64,000 nt of DNA from Clostridium sp. AM33-3 (GTDB lineage Bacteria > Bacillota > Clostridia > Lachnospirales > Lachnospiraceae): positions 324 to 64,323 of the forward strand of contig NZ_QUIV01000002.1 of assembly GCF_003480315.1 (NCBI RefSeq), in the 5' to 3' direction. The notes under the pieces are model-generated. The model saw nothing but the letters and a program-made list of their open reading frames with translations, did no database searches and was not told where the DNA came from. A program made the position numbers and the translations under genes. Positions 35,068 to 44,254 of this stretch are shown piece by piece. Position 1 is the stretch's first letter; the number at the start of each line of letters is the position of its first letter.

Positions 35068-35316
35068 GTTGCGTTACAACGGTCACCTCAAAAAAATTAA
35101 ATAAGGGATTGCAGTTCGACTTTGGTCGGGCTATAATCATATATCAGACACGTCCATATAGCTCAGCTGGATAGAGCACACGCCTCCTAAGGTTGCGTTA
35201 CAACGGCCACCTCAAAAAAAACTAAATAAGGGATTGCAGTTCGACTTTGATCGGGCTATAATCATATATCAGACACGTCCATATAGCTCAGCTGGATAGA
35301 GCACACGCCTCCTAAG
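35057..35316 (+). repeat. Tandem att-like array at tRNA-Arg(CCT)
   Basis: CGCCTCCTAAG occurs at 35057-35067, 35181-35191 and 35306-35316, spaced 124 and 125 bp. The first two are followed by GTTGCGTTACAACGG and CACCTCAAAAAAA. Each unit then carries a promoter (TTGCAG 35109-35114 / TATAAT 35132-35137; TTGCAG 35234-35239 / TATAAT 35257-35262, both 17-bp spacing) and the tRNA 5' half GTCCATATAGCTCAGCTGGA. Only the last copy continues into a full tRNA. This looks like attachment-site duplication left by site-specific integration in the anticodon loop. Confidence 0.8.
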
Positions 35317-35350
35317 CGTGGGGTCGGAGGTTCAAATCCTCTTATGGACG
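35277..35350 (+). tRNA. tRNA-Arg (anticodon CCT)
   Basis: GTCCATA (35277-35283) pairs with TATGGAC (35343-35349), discriminator G, encoded CCA at 35351-35353. D-arm GCTCAGCTGGATAGAGC, anticodon loop CTCCTAA, T-arm GGAGGTTCAAATCCTC. It is the only intact member of the array and has the promoter at 35234-35262. Confidence 0.95.
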
Positions 35351-35362
35351 CCAGTGAACAAC

Positions 35363-35400
35363 GCCGAAAGCCTTTGTTTTCAAGGGTTTTCGGCTTTTCT
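35363..35400 (+). terminator. Terminator after tRNA-Arg
   Basis: GCCGAAAGCC (35363-35372) pairs with GGGTTTTCGGC (35384-35394), followed by TTTTCTT. The region from here to 35765 shows no confident gene; it is the presumed left end of the integrated element. Confidence 0.8.
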
Positions 35401-35765
35401 TATATAAAAAGCTACGAAAAAGCTCTTTCACTGTATGAGATAAAATTCTACTCCAAAATTTGATTTTTGACAACCCCTCCAGAATCGAACGGTTGTTATA
35501 AGACAAAATCGCCAGCTAATTTTTAGCAGAAAACGGGCTGTTCTTGCTAATGAAAATGCCCTTCCTGCTAATCAGCCCCAAAATCGTGCCAAAAATCCAG
35601 CTAATCAAAAAAGGCGGATGTTTTGAATACCATGCAGTTATAGCAGATAAAATTAAATATCGTTATGTACATAGAGCGTCTATTTGCCCCGCATTGGGGA
35701 TGGATAGGCGCTCTTTTTTTATGCCCAAACCCATGGGCAAATACAAGAGATTGGAGGTGTTTTAT

Positions 35766-35990
35766 TTGAGCAAGCCTGTTTATACCGCAGACAAGCCGAG
35801 CGACTGTCATTACTGCTACTTCTGGACGAATGGCAGAAAGGGCTGCCGTCTGGGTAGAAATAATTGCTACTACTTAATCTCTTTGCCGCCGAAACCCAAG
35901 TCGGAATGTGATGGCTGTCCCTATGGGCGAGATCACCCGTGCATTGGTTGGTGTACGAAGAAGGTTATGCGTGAAGTGGGGCTTCGTTGA
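35766..35990 (+). CDS. Small Cys-rich ICE protein
   Basis: A 74-residue protein starting at TTG 35766 behind GGAGGT. It has nine cysteines, arranged as DCHYCYFW, KGCRLGRNNCYY, ECDGCPYG and PCIGWC, a zinc-ribbon-like pattern. It lies at the start of a row of ICE backbone genes. I do not recognise a function; DNA or protein binding through zinc is plausible. Confidence 0.65.
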   Translation: MSKPVYTADKPSDCHYCYFWTNGRKGCRLGRNNCYYLISLPPKPKSECDGCPYGRDHPCIGWCTKKVMREVGLR

Positions 35991-35991
35991 T

Positions 35992-36126
35992 ATGGATGTG
36001 TATGAACAGGAATACCGCTTCTACTATTTTGCCCGATGTCCTTACGAAAAGACGGATACGACTTTCCGCAGCATTCCGCTGACAACAGAAAGTTTTCCGC
36101 AGAAAGAAGGTGGTGAAGCCGTGTGA
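35992..36126 (+). CDS. Small hypothetical ICE protein
   Basis: A 44-residue frame starting MDVYEQEYRFYYFARCPYEK immediately after the Cys-rich gene and overlapping the RepA start by 4 bp. Tight packing supports it being translated; no function recognised. Confidence 0.5.
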   Translation: MDVYEQEYRFYYFARCPYEKTDTTFRSIPLTTESFPQKEGGEAV

Positions 36127-37052
36127 GTTTTGATTATTTTTACGGTCAGCAATCCGATCTATTCACATTCTATCGAGTTCCGAAGGTGTTGTTCACGAAC
36201 GAGAGGTTCTGGAATATTTCTGCCGATGCCAAGATGCTGTATGGCATTTTGCTTGACCGCATGAGCCTGTCTGCCAAGAATGGTTGGATAGATAAAAACG
36301 GTAGAGTGTATATCATTTTTACAATCGACGAAGCGAAGATGGCTCTGAACTGTGCTGAACAAAAGGCTATCAAGCTGCTCAGTGAACTTGAGAAGAAAGC
36401 AGGATTGATTGAACGTAAGCGCCAGGGTTTGGGAAAGCCCAACCTGATCTATGTGAAGAACTTTATCTCTGCTGTGGATTCACAACTCTTGAATTGTGAA
36501 AATCACAATTCTGGAACAATGGAAATCACAACTCAAGAACTTCCGAAATCACAATGTAATAATACTGATATTAAAAATACTGAATTTAGTGATACTGATT
36601 CTATCTTTCCTTCCGGAAATGGTGGAATGATGGACGAGAATGACCGGTATCAAGAATACTTTGATTATTTCTCGGATCAGCTCAGTATGGATTTGTTGAA
36701 GAAGGATTACCCTTACGATTCCGAAATGCTGGATAACATTCTGGAGTTGATCGTTGAAACAGTTTGCACGAAGCGACCGTTGATTCGCATTGGTGCAGAG
36801 GAGCGTCCGGCAGAAATTGTCCGCAGTCGGTTTATGAAACTGAATGCCGAACACATTCGATATGTTATGGACTGCTTCAAGGAGAACACCACAAAGATTA
36901 GAAATATCCGTCAGTATATGCTGACTACGATATACAATGCGCCGACGACAATAGACACCTACTACGATGCTCTTGTTCGGCACGATATGTCACACGGATA
37001 TTTGGAAGGAGGATTTAAGAAATTGAAAATGAAGCGAGAGGAAGGAGAGTGA
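36123..37052 (+). CDS. Replication initiator A (RepA_N domain) protein of an ICE
   Basis: A 309-residue protein with a RepA_N domain in residues 1-115: FYRVPKVLFTNERFWNISAD, AKMLYGILLDRMSLS and the KLLSELEKKAGLIERKRQG winged-helix segment. The C-terminal part (about 180-300) is a helical region that mediates ICE/plasmid-type specificity. GTG start overlapping the upstream frame. Such genes give integrative elements or plasmids the ability to replicate after excision. It is followed 6 bp later by a ParA gene. Confidence 0.85.
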   Translation: MSFDYFYGQQSDLFTFYRVPKVLFTNERFWNISADAKMLYGILLDRMSLSAKNGWIDKNGRVYIIFTIDEAKMALNCAEQKAIKLLSELEKKAGLIERKRQGLGKPNLIYVKNFISAVDSQLLNCENHNSGTMEITTQELPKSQCNNTDIKNTEFSDTDSIFPSGNGGMMDENDRYQEYFDYFSDQLSMDLLKKDYPYDSEMLDNILELIVETVCTKRPLIRIGAEERPAEIVRSRFMKLNAEHIRYVMDCFKENTTKIRNIRQYMLTTIYNAPTTIDTYYDALVRHDMSHGYLEGGFKKLKMKREEGE

Positions 37053-37058
37053 CGATAA

Positions 37059-37886
37059 ATGTCGAAAAAAGCAACCATCATTGCGGTGGTCAATCAGAAA
37101 GGAGGCACTGGAAAGACCACCACCACCGAGAATCTGGGCGTTGGCTTGGCTCTTGAAGGAAAAAAGGTGCTTCTGGTAGACACCGATCCCCAGGCTTCCC
37201 TGACGGTCAGTTTGGGCAATCCCTGCCCGGATGATCTGTCTCCGACACTTTCCGATCTGATGGGAAAGATTATGATGGAAAACCCTATTACTCCCGATGA
37301 AGGGATTCTTCATCATCCGGAGGGCGTTGATTTGGTGCCGTCCAACATCGAACTCTCAGGTATGGAGGTAGCACTGGTCAATGCCATGAGCCGGGAAACC
37401 ATTCTCCGGCAATACCTGGATACAGTCAAACAGAATTATGATTACATTCTTCTTGACTGTATGCCGTCTTTGGGTATGCTGACCGTCAATGCGTTGGCAG
37501 CTGCCGACAATGTGCTGATACCGGTTCAGGCAGCATACCTTCCTGCAAAGGGTCTGGAACAGCTGCTTGGAACCATCAACAAGGTCAAGAGGCAAATCAA
37601 CCCGAAACTGAGGATTGAAGGGATTCTTCTGACGATGGTGGACAGCCGCACCAACTACTCCAAAGACATCAGCAATCTGATTCGGGAGAGCTACGGCGGA
37701 AAGCTGAAGGTTTACAAGACCGACATTCCCCGCTCTGTCCGTGCAGAGGAAATCAGCGCAGAGGGAACCAGTATCTTCAAGCATGATCCCAAAGGCAAAG
37801 TTGCCGAAGCCTATAAAATTCTGACGAAGGAGGTGTTAAACAATGCAGAAAAAAGGCGCAAACATCAGCTTGAAGGGGTACGATGA
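37059..37886 (+). CDS. ICE-borne ParA ATPase
   Basis: A 275-residue ParA with NQKGGTGKTTTTENLGVGLA (Walker A), DTDPQASLT and ILLDCMPSLGMLTVNAL. It differs clearly from the chromosomal Soj at 2.2 kb, including a longer N-terminal half. It overlaps the ParB gene by 44 bp. It should segregate the excised element. Confidence 0.92.
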   Translation: MSKKATIIAVVNQKGGTGKTTTTENLGVGLALEGKKVLLVDTDPQASLTVSLGNPCPDDLSPTLSDLMGKIMMENPITPDEGILHHPEGVDLVPSNIELSGMEVALVNAMSRETILRQYLDTVKQNYDYILLDCMPSLGMLTVNALAAADNVLIPVQAAYLPAKGLEQLLGTINKVKRQINPKLRIEGILLTMVDSRTNYSKDISNLIRESYGGKLKVYKTDIPRSVRAEEISAEGTSIFKHDPKGKVAEAYKILTKEVLNNAEKRRKHQLEGVR

Positions 37887-38769
37887 TATTTTCTCCACCG
37901 ATCAATCCAGAGCTGAAGCCCAGCAGGAGCGTGTGCAGGAAATTCCGCTTTCTGAGCTACACCCCTTTGAGGGACACCCCTTCCGTGTGGTTGATGATGA
38001 AGAAATGATGAAAACGGCAGAGAGCGTCCGAGATTTCGGAGTTCTCACTCCTGCGATTGTCCGTCCTGACCCCGACGGTGGTTATGAAATCGTTTCTGGT
38101 CACAGGCGGCACCGGGCATCGGAGCTTGCGGGTAAGGAAACCATGCCTGCGATTGTTCGTGACCTGGACGATGATGCAGCCATTATTTTGATGGTTGATG
38201 CGAATTTGCAGAGGGAGAGTATCCTGCCGAGTGAAAGAGCATTTGCTTATAAGATGAAGCTGGATGCGATTAAACATCAAGGTCAACGCACCGATTTAAC
38301 TTCATCCCAAGTTGGGATGAAGTTGCAGGCAATGGATATAGTCGGTCAGGAGGCAGGAGAAAGCAGAAATCAGGTACACCGTTATATCCGTCTGACCGAA
38401 CTGATTCCGGAACTGCTGGATATGGTAGATACGGGTCAGATCAAATTCAATCCTGCGGTGGAGCTTTCCTATCTGGCAAGTGAAGAACAGAAGGATTTTC
38501 TTTCTGCAATGGATTATGCTCAAGCAGCTCCTTCCCTTTCGCAAGCACAGCGAATTAAAAAGCTCGCACAGGAGGGCGAGTGTACGCTGGATGCGATGTG
38601 CGAGATTATGAATGAAATCAAGAAGGGAGAGCTGGACAGAGTAACCTTCAAAACGGATTCGTTGCGAAAATACTTCCCGAAGTCCTATACCAACAAGCAG
38701 ATGGAGGATAAAATCATTCAGCTTTTGGAGCAATGGCAGAAAAAAAGAGAAAAATCAATGGAAAGGTAA
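37843..38769 (+). CDS. ICE-borne ParB protein
   Basis: A 308-residue ParB/RepB-type partition protein with the ParB N-terminal domain (LSELHPFEGHPFRVVDDEEM; SGHRRHRASELAG), a central HTH region (GESRNQVHRYIRLTELIPEL) and a C-terminal helical part. Its start lies inside the end of parA, a typical coupled arrangement. Probably recognises a site on the element rather than the chromosomal parS palindromes. Confidence 0.9.
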   Translation: MQKKGANISLKGYDDIFSTDQSRAEAQQERVQEIPLSELHPFEGHPFRVVDDEEMMKTAESVRDFGVLTPAIVRPDPDGGYEIVSGHRRHRASELAGKETMPAIVRDLDDDAAIILMVDANLQRESILPSERAFAYKMKLDAIKHQGQRTDLTSSQVGMKLQAMDIVGQEAGESRNQVHRYIRLTELIPELLDMVDTGQIKFNPAVELSYLASEEQKDFLSAMDYAQAAPSLSQAQRIKKLAQEGECTLDAMCEIMNEIKKGELDRVTFKTDSLRKYFPKSYTNKQMEDKIIQLLEQWQKKREKSMER

Positions 38770-38777
38770 GGTAAAAA

Positions 38778-39305
38778 ATGTTTACACCCAAAAACATTCA
38801 GGGCGCTTTGGAAGAACTCTACGACCTTTGCGATCCTGATTATATGGTAGATATGCTCGTAAACTACAGTGAGGAGTTCGATGATATTTCTCCTGCGCTT
38901 CTGGCAAAGTCGTTTCAGAAAAATGCCGAGATGATTAGCGAGTATCGAGTATTGTCCTCTGCTGGTGAGGGTATCGACTATCAGGGAAAGGTACTTCTGA
39001 ACAGCAGAGCCGTGCGGCTTCTGTCCTATGTAGAAGATATGAGCGGCGATGAAAAAGTTCGCACGATTCAGAGCAAGGAGCTGTGGTTAGCAGAAGATAT
39101 GACATTCTATGTGGTGTCCTGTATGTCTACGATCACGATGGACAAGGAAGAAGCCATTTGTCTTAACGAACACCGCAGCGTGGTTACTACGGTGGAATGC
39201 GAGGACGATATTTTCTTCGACATGGGTTCCCTGATTTGCGAACTGGACGATATTTGCTTGTTCGAGCTTTTAGCCGATGTGGATGCGACTATTTATGAAC
39301 TGTAA
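38778..39305 (+). CDS. Hypothetical ICE protein, acidic
   Basis: A 175-residue acidic protein (ALEELYDLCDPDYMVDMLVN near the start, ending DVDATIYEL). No known domain recognised. It follows parB by 8 bp and lies in the conserved ICE backbone order, so it is probably real and co-transcribed. Confidence 0.6.
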   Translation: MFTPKNIQGALEELYDLCDPDYMVDMLVNYSEEFDDISPALLAKSFQKNAEMISEYRVLSSAGEGIDYQGKVLLNSRAVRLLSYVEDMSGDEKVRTIQSKELWLAEDMTFYVVSCMSTITMDKEEAICLNEHRSVVTTVECEDDIFFDMGSLICELDDICLFELLADVDATIYEL

Positions 39306-39359
39306 CAGGTTCATGGATGGTCGCTTTTCTTATTTCCAAAGAAACGGAGGTATCGAAAC

Positions 39360-40001
39360 TTGAAAGAATACGATGTGAAGATCACCGAAACCTTGGAGAA
39401 AACGGTTACGGTGCAAGCAGAATCTCACGATGCGGCAGAGGAACAGGTTAGAGCCGCTTATTACAATTCGGAGTACATTCTGGACTCCGAAAACTTTACC
39501 GGTGTTGCGTTCGGCACGACCGAGGAACGGGAGGTTCAGAAAGAACAGGCAGATACCATGAATGTGTTGCTGGTAAAGCCGTTCATGTATCCGCAGGCTG
39601 TGCAGATCGGCTGTGAGCTGGAGGATTTGCAGAAAGCCGTAGGTGGCGATATTGAGGCAACTTATCCGTTCAATGAGCCGGTTGCACTGGTGATGCACGA
39701 CGAAGGTAAACTCGTAGGCAAAGAACTGAACCGTGCGCTGCGTGATGATGACGGCGATATTTATGACATTATCGCCGGTGATTTTCTGGTTGTGGGATTG
39801 GGCGAGGATGATTTTTGTTCTCTGTCCCCGGAACTGATGAAGCAGTTTGAGGAACACTTTCATCAGCCTGAGACTTTTGTACGCATGGGGCGCAGCATTA
39901 TGGCGCTTCCCCTGCCGGATGACATGGTGAAGAAAGAAGATGCACCTGTCAAAGCTGATTCGGTTCCCCACAAAAGTAACCCTGACCGAGATGTTCTGTA
40001 A
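39360..40001 (+). CDS. DpnD/PcfM-like plus DUF3846 protein
   Basis: A 213-residue protein. Residues 1-60 (EYDVKITETLEKTVTVQAES, then HDAAEEQVRAAYY) match the DpnD/PcfM-like family and residues about 68-170 the DUF3846 domain (LLVKPFMYPQAVQIG, DDGDIYDIIAGDFLVVGLGE). Both are common on conjugative elements of Firmicutes, function unknown. TTG start at 39360 after GGAGG. Confidence 0.75.
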   Translation: MKEYDVKITETLEKTVTVQAESHDAAEEQVRAAYYNSEYILDSENFTGVAFGTTEEREVQKEQADTMNVLLVKPFMYPQAVQIGCELEDLQKAVGGDIEATYPFNEPVALVMHDEGKLVGKELNRALRDDDGDIYDIIAGDFLVVGLGEDDFCSLSPELMKQFEEHFHQPETFVRMGRSIMALPLPDDMVKKEDAPVKADSVPHKSNPDRDVL

Positions 40002-40011
40002 GGAGGTTCTT

Positions 40012-40323
40012 ATGCAAAGAAATTCGACGATTGGAGAGCTGATGGAGCGAAAGCGGATTCAGGATGGTGCCAAGGAGTACCAGGGACATACCTATATGGA
40101 CTTGGCACGATTTGATGACGCCACCAAGCACATGATTATTTTCGATGTGCTGACCGATGAATCGCCTGTCGGTTGGAAAGGCGAAAGAAATCGCCTGTAT
40201 TTGAGCGATGTGGGTTATCAGAAGGCTCTGGATAACCAGAAAGCTGGCAATATCAAGATTATCAGCCATGCCGCAGTTGCCAAGGGCAATCTGTATTACG
40301 ACCACAGAGATATGGCACGATAA
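40012..40323 (+). CDS. DUF5720-like small ICE protein
   Basis: A 103-residue protein starting at 40012 behind AAGGAGG. The LARFDDATKHMIIFDVLTDE stretch, then SPVGWKGERNRLYLS, is the core of a small family found on ICEs (I believe DUF5720). Function unknown. Follows the DUF3846 gene by 10 bp. Confidence 0.65.
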   Translation: MQRNSTIGELMERKRIQDGAKEYQGHTYMDLARFDDATKHMIIFDVLTDESPVGWKGERNRLYLSDVGYQKALDNQKAGNIKIISHAAVAKGNLYYDHRDMAR

Positions 40324-40359
40324 TCTGTTCACTCTACTGCTTGCAGGAGGTGATGAATC

Positions 40360-40842
40360 ATGCAGGAAGAAGTTGAAAACAGAACAGTAAACCTGGCGAT
40401 CAGCACAACCAAGCTGACGGGGCGCACTATCATTGCCGGTATCCGCAAGTATTTGCAGCACCGGGAAAAAGTGAAGATGAAAAAGGCACGAGACCCTGCC
40501 GTTCATGGAAAGCAATCCGTGAAACAGCTTTTGGGACAGAATCAGGGTGCTACGAATGTTGAGATCGACAAAGAGAGTATCCGTGATTTTGAAAAGCTCG
40601 CCAAGAAGTATGGCGTGGACTTTGCCGTAAGAAAAGATAAGTCCGTTGATCCTCCCCGGTTTCTTGTTTTTGTCCGTTCTAAAGATGCAGATGCTTTGGA
40701 TGCAATCTGCAAGGAACATCAGGCAAGGGCATTAACCAAGAATGAAAAGCCGAGCGTTCTGGCGCAGCTGAAGAAGTTCAAGGAAATTGTCGCAGCGATT
40801 CCGAAGAAGGTTCGAGAGAAGAAACAGGAGCGTGATCTGTGA
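40360..40842 (+). CDS. pcfB: PcfB family protein (DUF3801)
   Basis: A 160-residue basic protein with GRTIIAGIRKYLQHREKVKM and DFAVRKDKSVDPPRFLVFV, the PcfB/DUF3801 pattern. PcfB is an accessory of conjugative transfer encoded next to the coupling protein PcfC/VirD4, exactly as here (stop overlaps the next start). Confidence 0.85.
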   Translation: MQEEVENRTVNLAISTTKLTGRTIIAGIRKYLQHREKVKMKKARDPAVHGKQSVKQLLGQNQGATNVEIDKESIRDFEKLAKKYGVDFAVRKDKSVDPPRFLVFVRSKDADALDAICKEHQARALTKNEKPSVLAQLKKFKEIVAAIPKKVREKKQERDL

Positions 40843-42281
40843 TGGATAAGAGAAAAATGAAAAAGCTCCTGATTCTGAATTTACCGTATTTTCTGGTAGG
40901 GTTGTTCGCTACGAATTTAGGAGAAGCATGGAGATTGGCTGAGGGGGCAGATTCATCTGCGAAAATCCTCAGCTTTTTTCATGCCCTTCCGATAGCCCTG
41001 AACAATCCGTTTCCCAGCTTTCACCCGTTGGATTTGCTGATTGGTATTCTCTGCGGCGCAGGACTTCGGCTGGCTGTCTATCTAAAAGGCAAAAACGCAA
41101 AGAAGTACCGACACAATGTTGAGTACGGTTCTGCTCGTTGGGGAACGGCAAAAGATATTGAGCCGTTTATTGCACCAAAGTTCGAGGACAATGTGATCCT
41201 GACGAAAACGGAGCGGCTGATGATGAGCAATCGCCCGAAGAATCCTGCCAATGCCCGAAATAAGAATGTTCTGATTATCGGCGGTTCGGGTTCCGGTAAA
41301 ACTCGCTTTTGGTTGAAGCCAAACCTTCTCCAGATGCACAGTTCCTATGTGGTCACTGACCCGAAAGGCAGCATCGTGATTGAGTGCGGCAACGCCCTTT
41401 TGAAGCATGGCTACACCATCAAGATTTTCAACACCATCAACTTTCAGAAGTCGATGCACTATAACCCATTTGCCTATATCCATTCAGAAAAAGACATTCT
41501 GAAACTGGTGACAACGCTGATTGCCAACACAAAGGGTGATGGAAAAGCCGGTGATGAGTTCTGGACGAAGGCGGAAACGCTGCTCTACTGTGCCTTGATC
41601 GGATATATCCACTATGAAGCTCCGGTTGAGGAACAGAATTTCTCCACCCTGATTGAGTTCCTGAACGCAATGGAGGTGCGGGAAGATGATGAGGAGTTCC
41701 AGAACCCGGTGGATCTGATGTTTGAAGCCCTGGAAAAGAAAAAGCCGAATCACTTTGCAGTCCGTCAGTATAAAAAATACAAGCTGGCTGCCGGCAAGAC
41801 CGCTAAGTCGATTTTGATTTCCTGCGGCGCTCGTCTGGCTCCTTTTGATATTCAGGAGGTCAGAGATGTGACTGCCTATGACGAGTTGCAGTTGGATACT
41901 CTCGGAGATAAGAAAACGGCGCTCTTTCTGATTATGTCAGATACGGATGCGACGTTTAATTTTTTGATCTCCATGATTTACACACAGCTGTTCAACTTGT
42001 TGTGCGAGAAAGCAGATGATGTGTACGGCGGCAGACTGCCGGTTCATGTGCGCTGCTTGATTGATGAGATGGCAAACATCGGTCAGATTCCCAATCTGGA
42101 AAAACTGGTAGCGACAATCCGAAGCCGTGAAATATCGGCTTGCCTTGTTCTCCAGGCACAATCACAGCTGAAAGCCATTTATAAAGACAATGCCGATACC
42201 ATCATCGGCAACATGGATTCCCGAATTTTCCTGGGTGGTTCTGAGCCAACCACGCTCAAAGAACTGAATCAGGCATGGTAG
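40842..42281 (+). pseudogene. virD4: VirD4/TraG coupling protein, C-terminally truncated
   Basis: 479 residues remain. Two N-terminal transmembrane helices, VEYGSARWGTAKDIEPF, Walker A GGSGSGKTRFW, KGSIVIECG, Walker B-type LIDEMANIGQIPNLEKLVAT and ACLVLQAQSQLKAIYKDNA are intact. The protein breaks off right after LGGSEPTTLKELNQA, where full-length relatives of about 600 residues continue. The sequence then switches within a few codons to a fumarate reductase flavoprotein. Start at 40842 overlaps the PcfB stop (TGATG). It would power DNA transfer, but the loss makes function doubtful. Confidence 0.88.
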
Positions 42282-43372
42282 AACGGTTCAGCCATCATTC
42301 TTTCCTAACACTTCGTCTGTGTGACAATATTTGTTGTGGCTGCGTAATCAGGGATGAATACAGTCAGGAGACTGTGGAATTACCGGGGGATGCGGTTATT
42401 GTTGCCACCGGTGGTATGCACGGATTGTTTGGAAATACAACGGGTTCGCTGAGCAATACAGGAGAAGTCACCGCAGAATTGTTCCGGCTTGGTGTTCCTC
42501 TGGCAAATGGTGAGATGATCCAGTATCATCCGACAACTGTGAAATGTGGTGGAAAACGCATGCTCATCAGCGAGGCGGCCAGAGGGGAAGGTGGTAGGTT
42601 GTTTGCCATGAAAGATGGAAAACAATGGTATTTCATGGAGGAAAAATACCCGGAGCTTGGAAATCTGATGCCACGAGATATTACCGCCAGAGAGATATGG
42701 AAGGTCAGCCATGAATCAGAGGTATTTCTTGACATGACGGAAATATCGGACGAGATTATTTCAAATAAGCTATCTGGTCTGGCAGACGATTGTATGACCT
42801 ATCTGCATAAAGATATACGAAAGGAACCGGTGTCTGTTTTACCGGGAATTCACTATTTTATGGGAGGCATTCTGGTGGATGAGCAGCACAGAACGCCGAT
42901 TCAGAATCTTTACGCTGCCGGAGAATGCTGTGCCCAATATCATGGTGCCAACCGTCTTGGTGGAAATTCTCTGTTAGGAGCGTTATACGGAGGACGTGTT
43001 GCGGCAAAATCAGCATGCGAACAGGCAGATGTAGTAGATCTATCTTGTGCGACACAGATAGATTTTCCACCAGCGTCCCAAATTTCAGAAATAAAGCAAT
43101 TAAACAAAGTGATGCAGGAGACTATGGGCGTTGTCAGAAATGAGAATACGTTGTTAAATGGGATTCAAACGGTACAAGCGCTGACAGGAAATCTTCCATT
43201 GCTTGGCATGGCAGTTCTAAAGAGTGCTCTTGCAAGAAAAGAAAGCCGTGGTGCACACTGGCGGGAGGATTATCCGAAGAGCAATGACGATGATTACCTT
43301 AAAACAACGGTAGCCAGATTTGATGGAAAGCAGATACAGATTTCCTTTGTACCTGTTCCAGAAAGGCGGTGA
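42275..43372 (+). pseudogene. Fumarate reductase/succinate dehydrogenase flavoprotein, N-terminal half missing
   Basis: 365 open codons, of which homology starts near 42325. Present are DAVIVATGGMHGLFGNTTGS, EMIQYHPTTV, SEAARGEGGRLF, the catalytic-domain MPRDITAREIW, HYFMGGILVDEQHRTPIQNL, AAGECCAQYHGANRLGGNSL and the C-terminal KSALARKESRGAHWREDYP. The FAD-binding GxGxxG N-terminus (about 200 residues) is gone, replaced by the end of virD4. It cannot bind FAD normally. The iron-sulfur subunit gene follows with an overlapping stop/start, showing an original frdAB pair. Confidence 0.9.
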
Positions 43373-44079
43373 TTCACTTGGTATATAAAATAAGAATCAG
43401 GCGGCAGGAGAGTCAGAAATCAGACAGTTATTGGCAGGAATTTGAGTATGACGGAAGCAAAAACAGCTCTGTTGCCACTGTTCTAAAGGAATTGAACAGT
43501 AGAACCCCTTTGAAAGATAACTCAGGAAATATAGTTACCCCCATCAGCTGGGAATGTAGCTGTATGGTGCGAAAATGTGGGGCTTGCGCCATGCTGATTA
43601 ACGAACGTCCGAGGTTGGCATGCTCTACATTTCTACATACGTTAAAAGGTTCTACAATCATCTTGGAACCTTTAAGCAAATTTCCGCTTGTAAGAGATTT
43701 GATCGTTGACCGGTCAATTCTGTTTGAAAATTTGAAAAAACTGAACCTTTGGCTTGAAAGTGAAGCTTATATGAATCCGTGGACACATGAACCGAGATAC
43801 CAGTCGGCACGCTGTCTGATGTGTGGCTGCTGCCTTGAAGTGTGTCCTAACTTCTCTGCAAATGGGACTTTCGCAGGCGCTGTTGCTGCAGTCAACGCAT
43901 TTCGGATTCTGAATGAAGAACAGGAAAGCACTCATTTGAATGAGATTTCTGCTGAATATAAGAAGAAATATTTTGAGGGATGCGGGAAGTCGTTATCTTG
44001 TCATGATATTTGTCCGATTGGTCTGCCTGTGGAAGAACTGCTTGTAAGGTCGAATGCAGCGGCTGTTTGGGGCAAATAA
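43369..44079 (+). CDS. frdB: Fumarate reductase/succinate dehydrogenase iron-sulfur subunit
   Basis: A 236-residue FrdB/SdhB-like protein. N-terminal 2Fe-2S domain with CSCMVRKCGACAMLINERPR and AC, C-terminal 4Fe-4S domain with CLMCGCCLEVCP and a second cluster motif SCHDICPIGLP. It would pass electrons to the flavoprotein encoded just upstream, but that gene lacks its N-terminus, so the complex is probably dead. GTG start overlapping the previous stop; a TTG at 43378 is an alternative. Confidence 0.88.
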   Translation: MIHLVYKIRIRRQESQKSDSYWQEFEYDGSKNSSVATVLKELNSRTPLKDNSGNIVTPISWECSCMVRKCGACAMLINERPRLACSTFLHTLKGSTIILEPLSKFPLVRDLIVDRSILFENLKKLNLWLESEAYMNPWTHEPRYQSARCLMCGCCLEVCPNFSANGTFAGAVAAVNAFRILNEEQESTHLNEISAEYKKKYFEGCGKSLSCHDICPIGLPVEELLVRSNAAAVWGK

Positions 44080-44254
44080 AATGGATGATAAAAGCTATAA
44101 TGAATGTATGAAGAGAATGCAGTCCTGATCCAATCAGTAGCATTTGGCACGGATATCATTGCTTCACTATGGAGGGTTATGGGATTTACGATTCTTCTGG
44201 CATTTACCCTGTTTAAGACAGGAGCAGTGGCACACAGCGTATTCCATGCGCATT
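44080..44254 (+). pseudogene. Unidentified membrane-protein remnant
   Basis: MDDKSYNECMKRMQS is cut by a stop at 44126-44128. A second frame reads ENAVLIQSVAFGTDIIASLW and RVMGFTILLAFTLFKTGA to a stop at 44252-44254, a single hydrophobic helix. It looks like the deleted third gene after frdB. No family recognised. Confidence 0.4.

Noticed and set aside
44144..44239. Possible natural N-terminus of the integrase
   Set aside because: These codons are out of frame with a hydrophobic remnant and do not resemble the integrase arm-binding domain; the gene is truncated.
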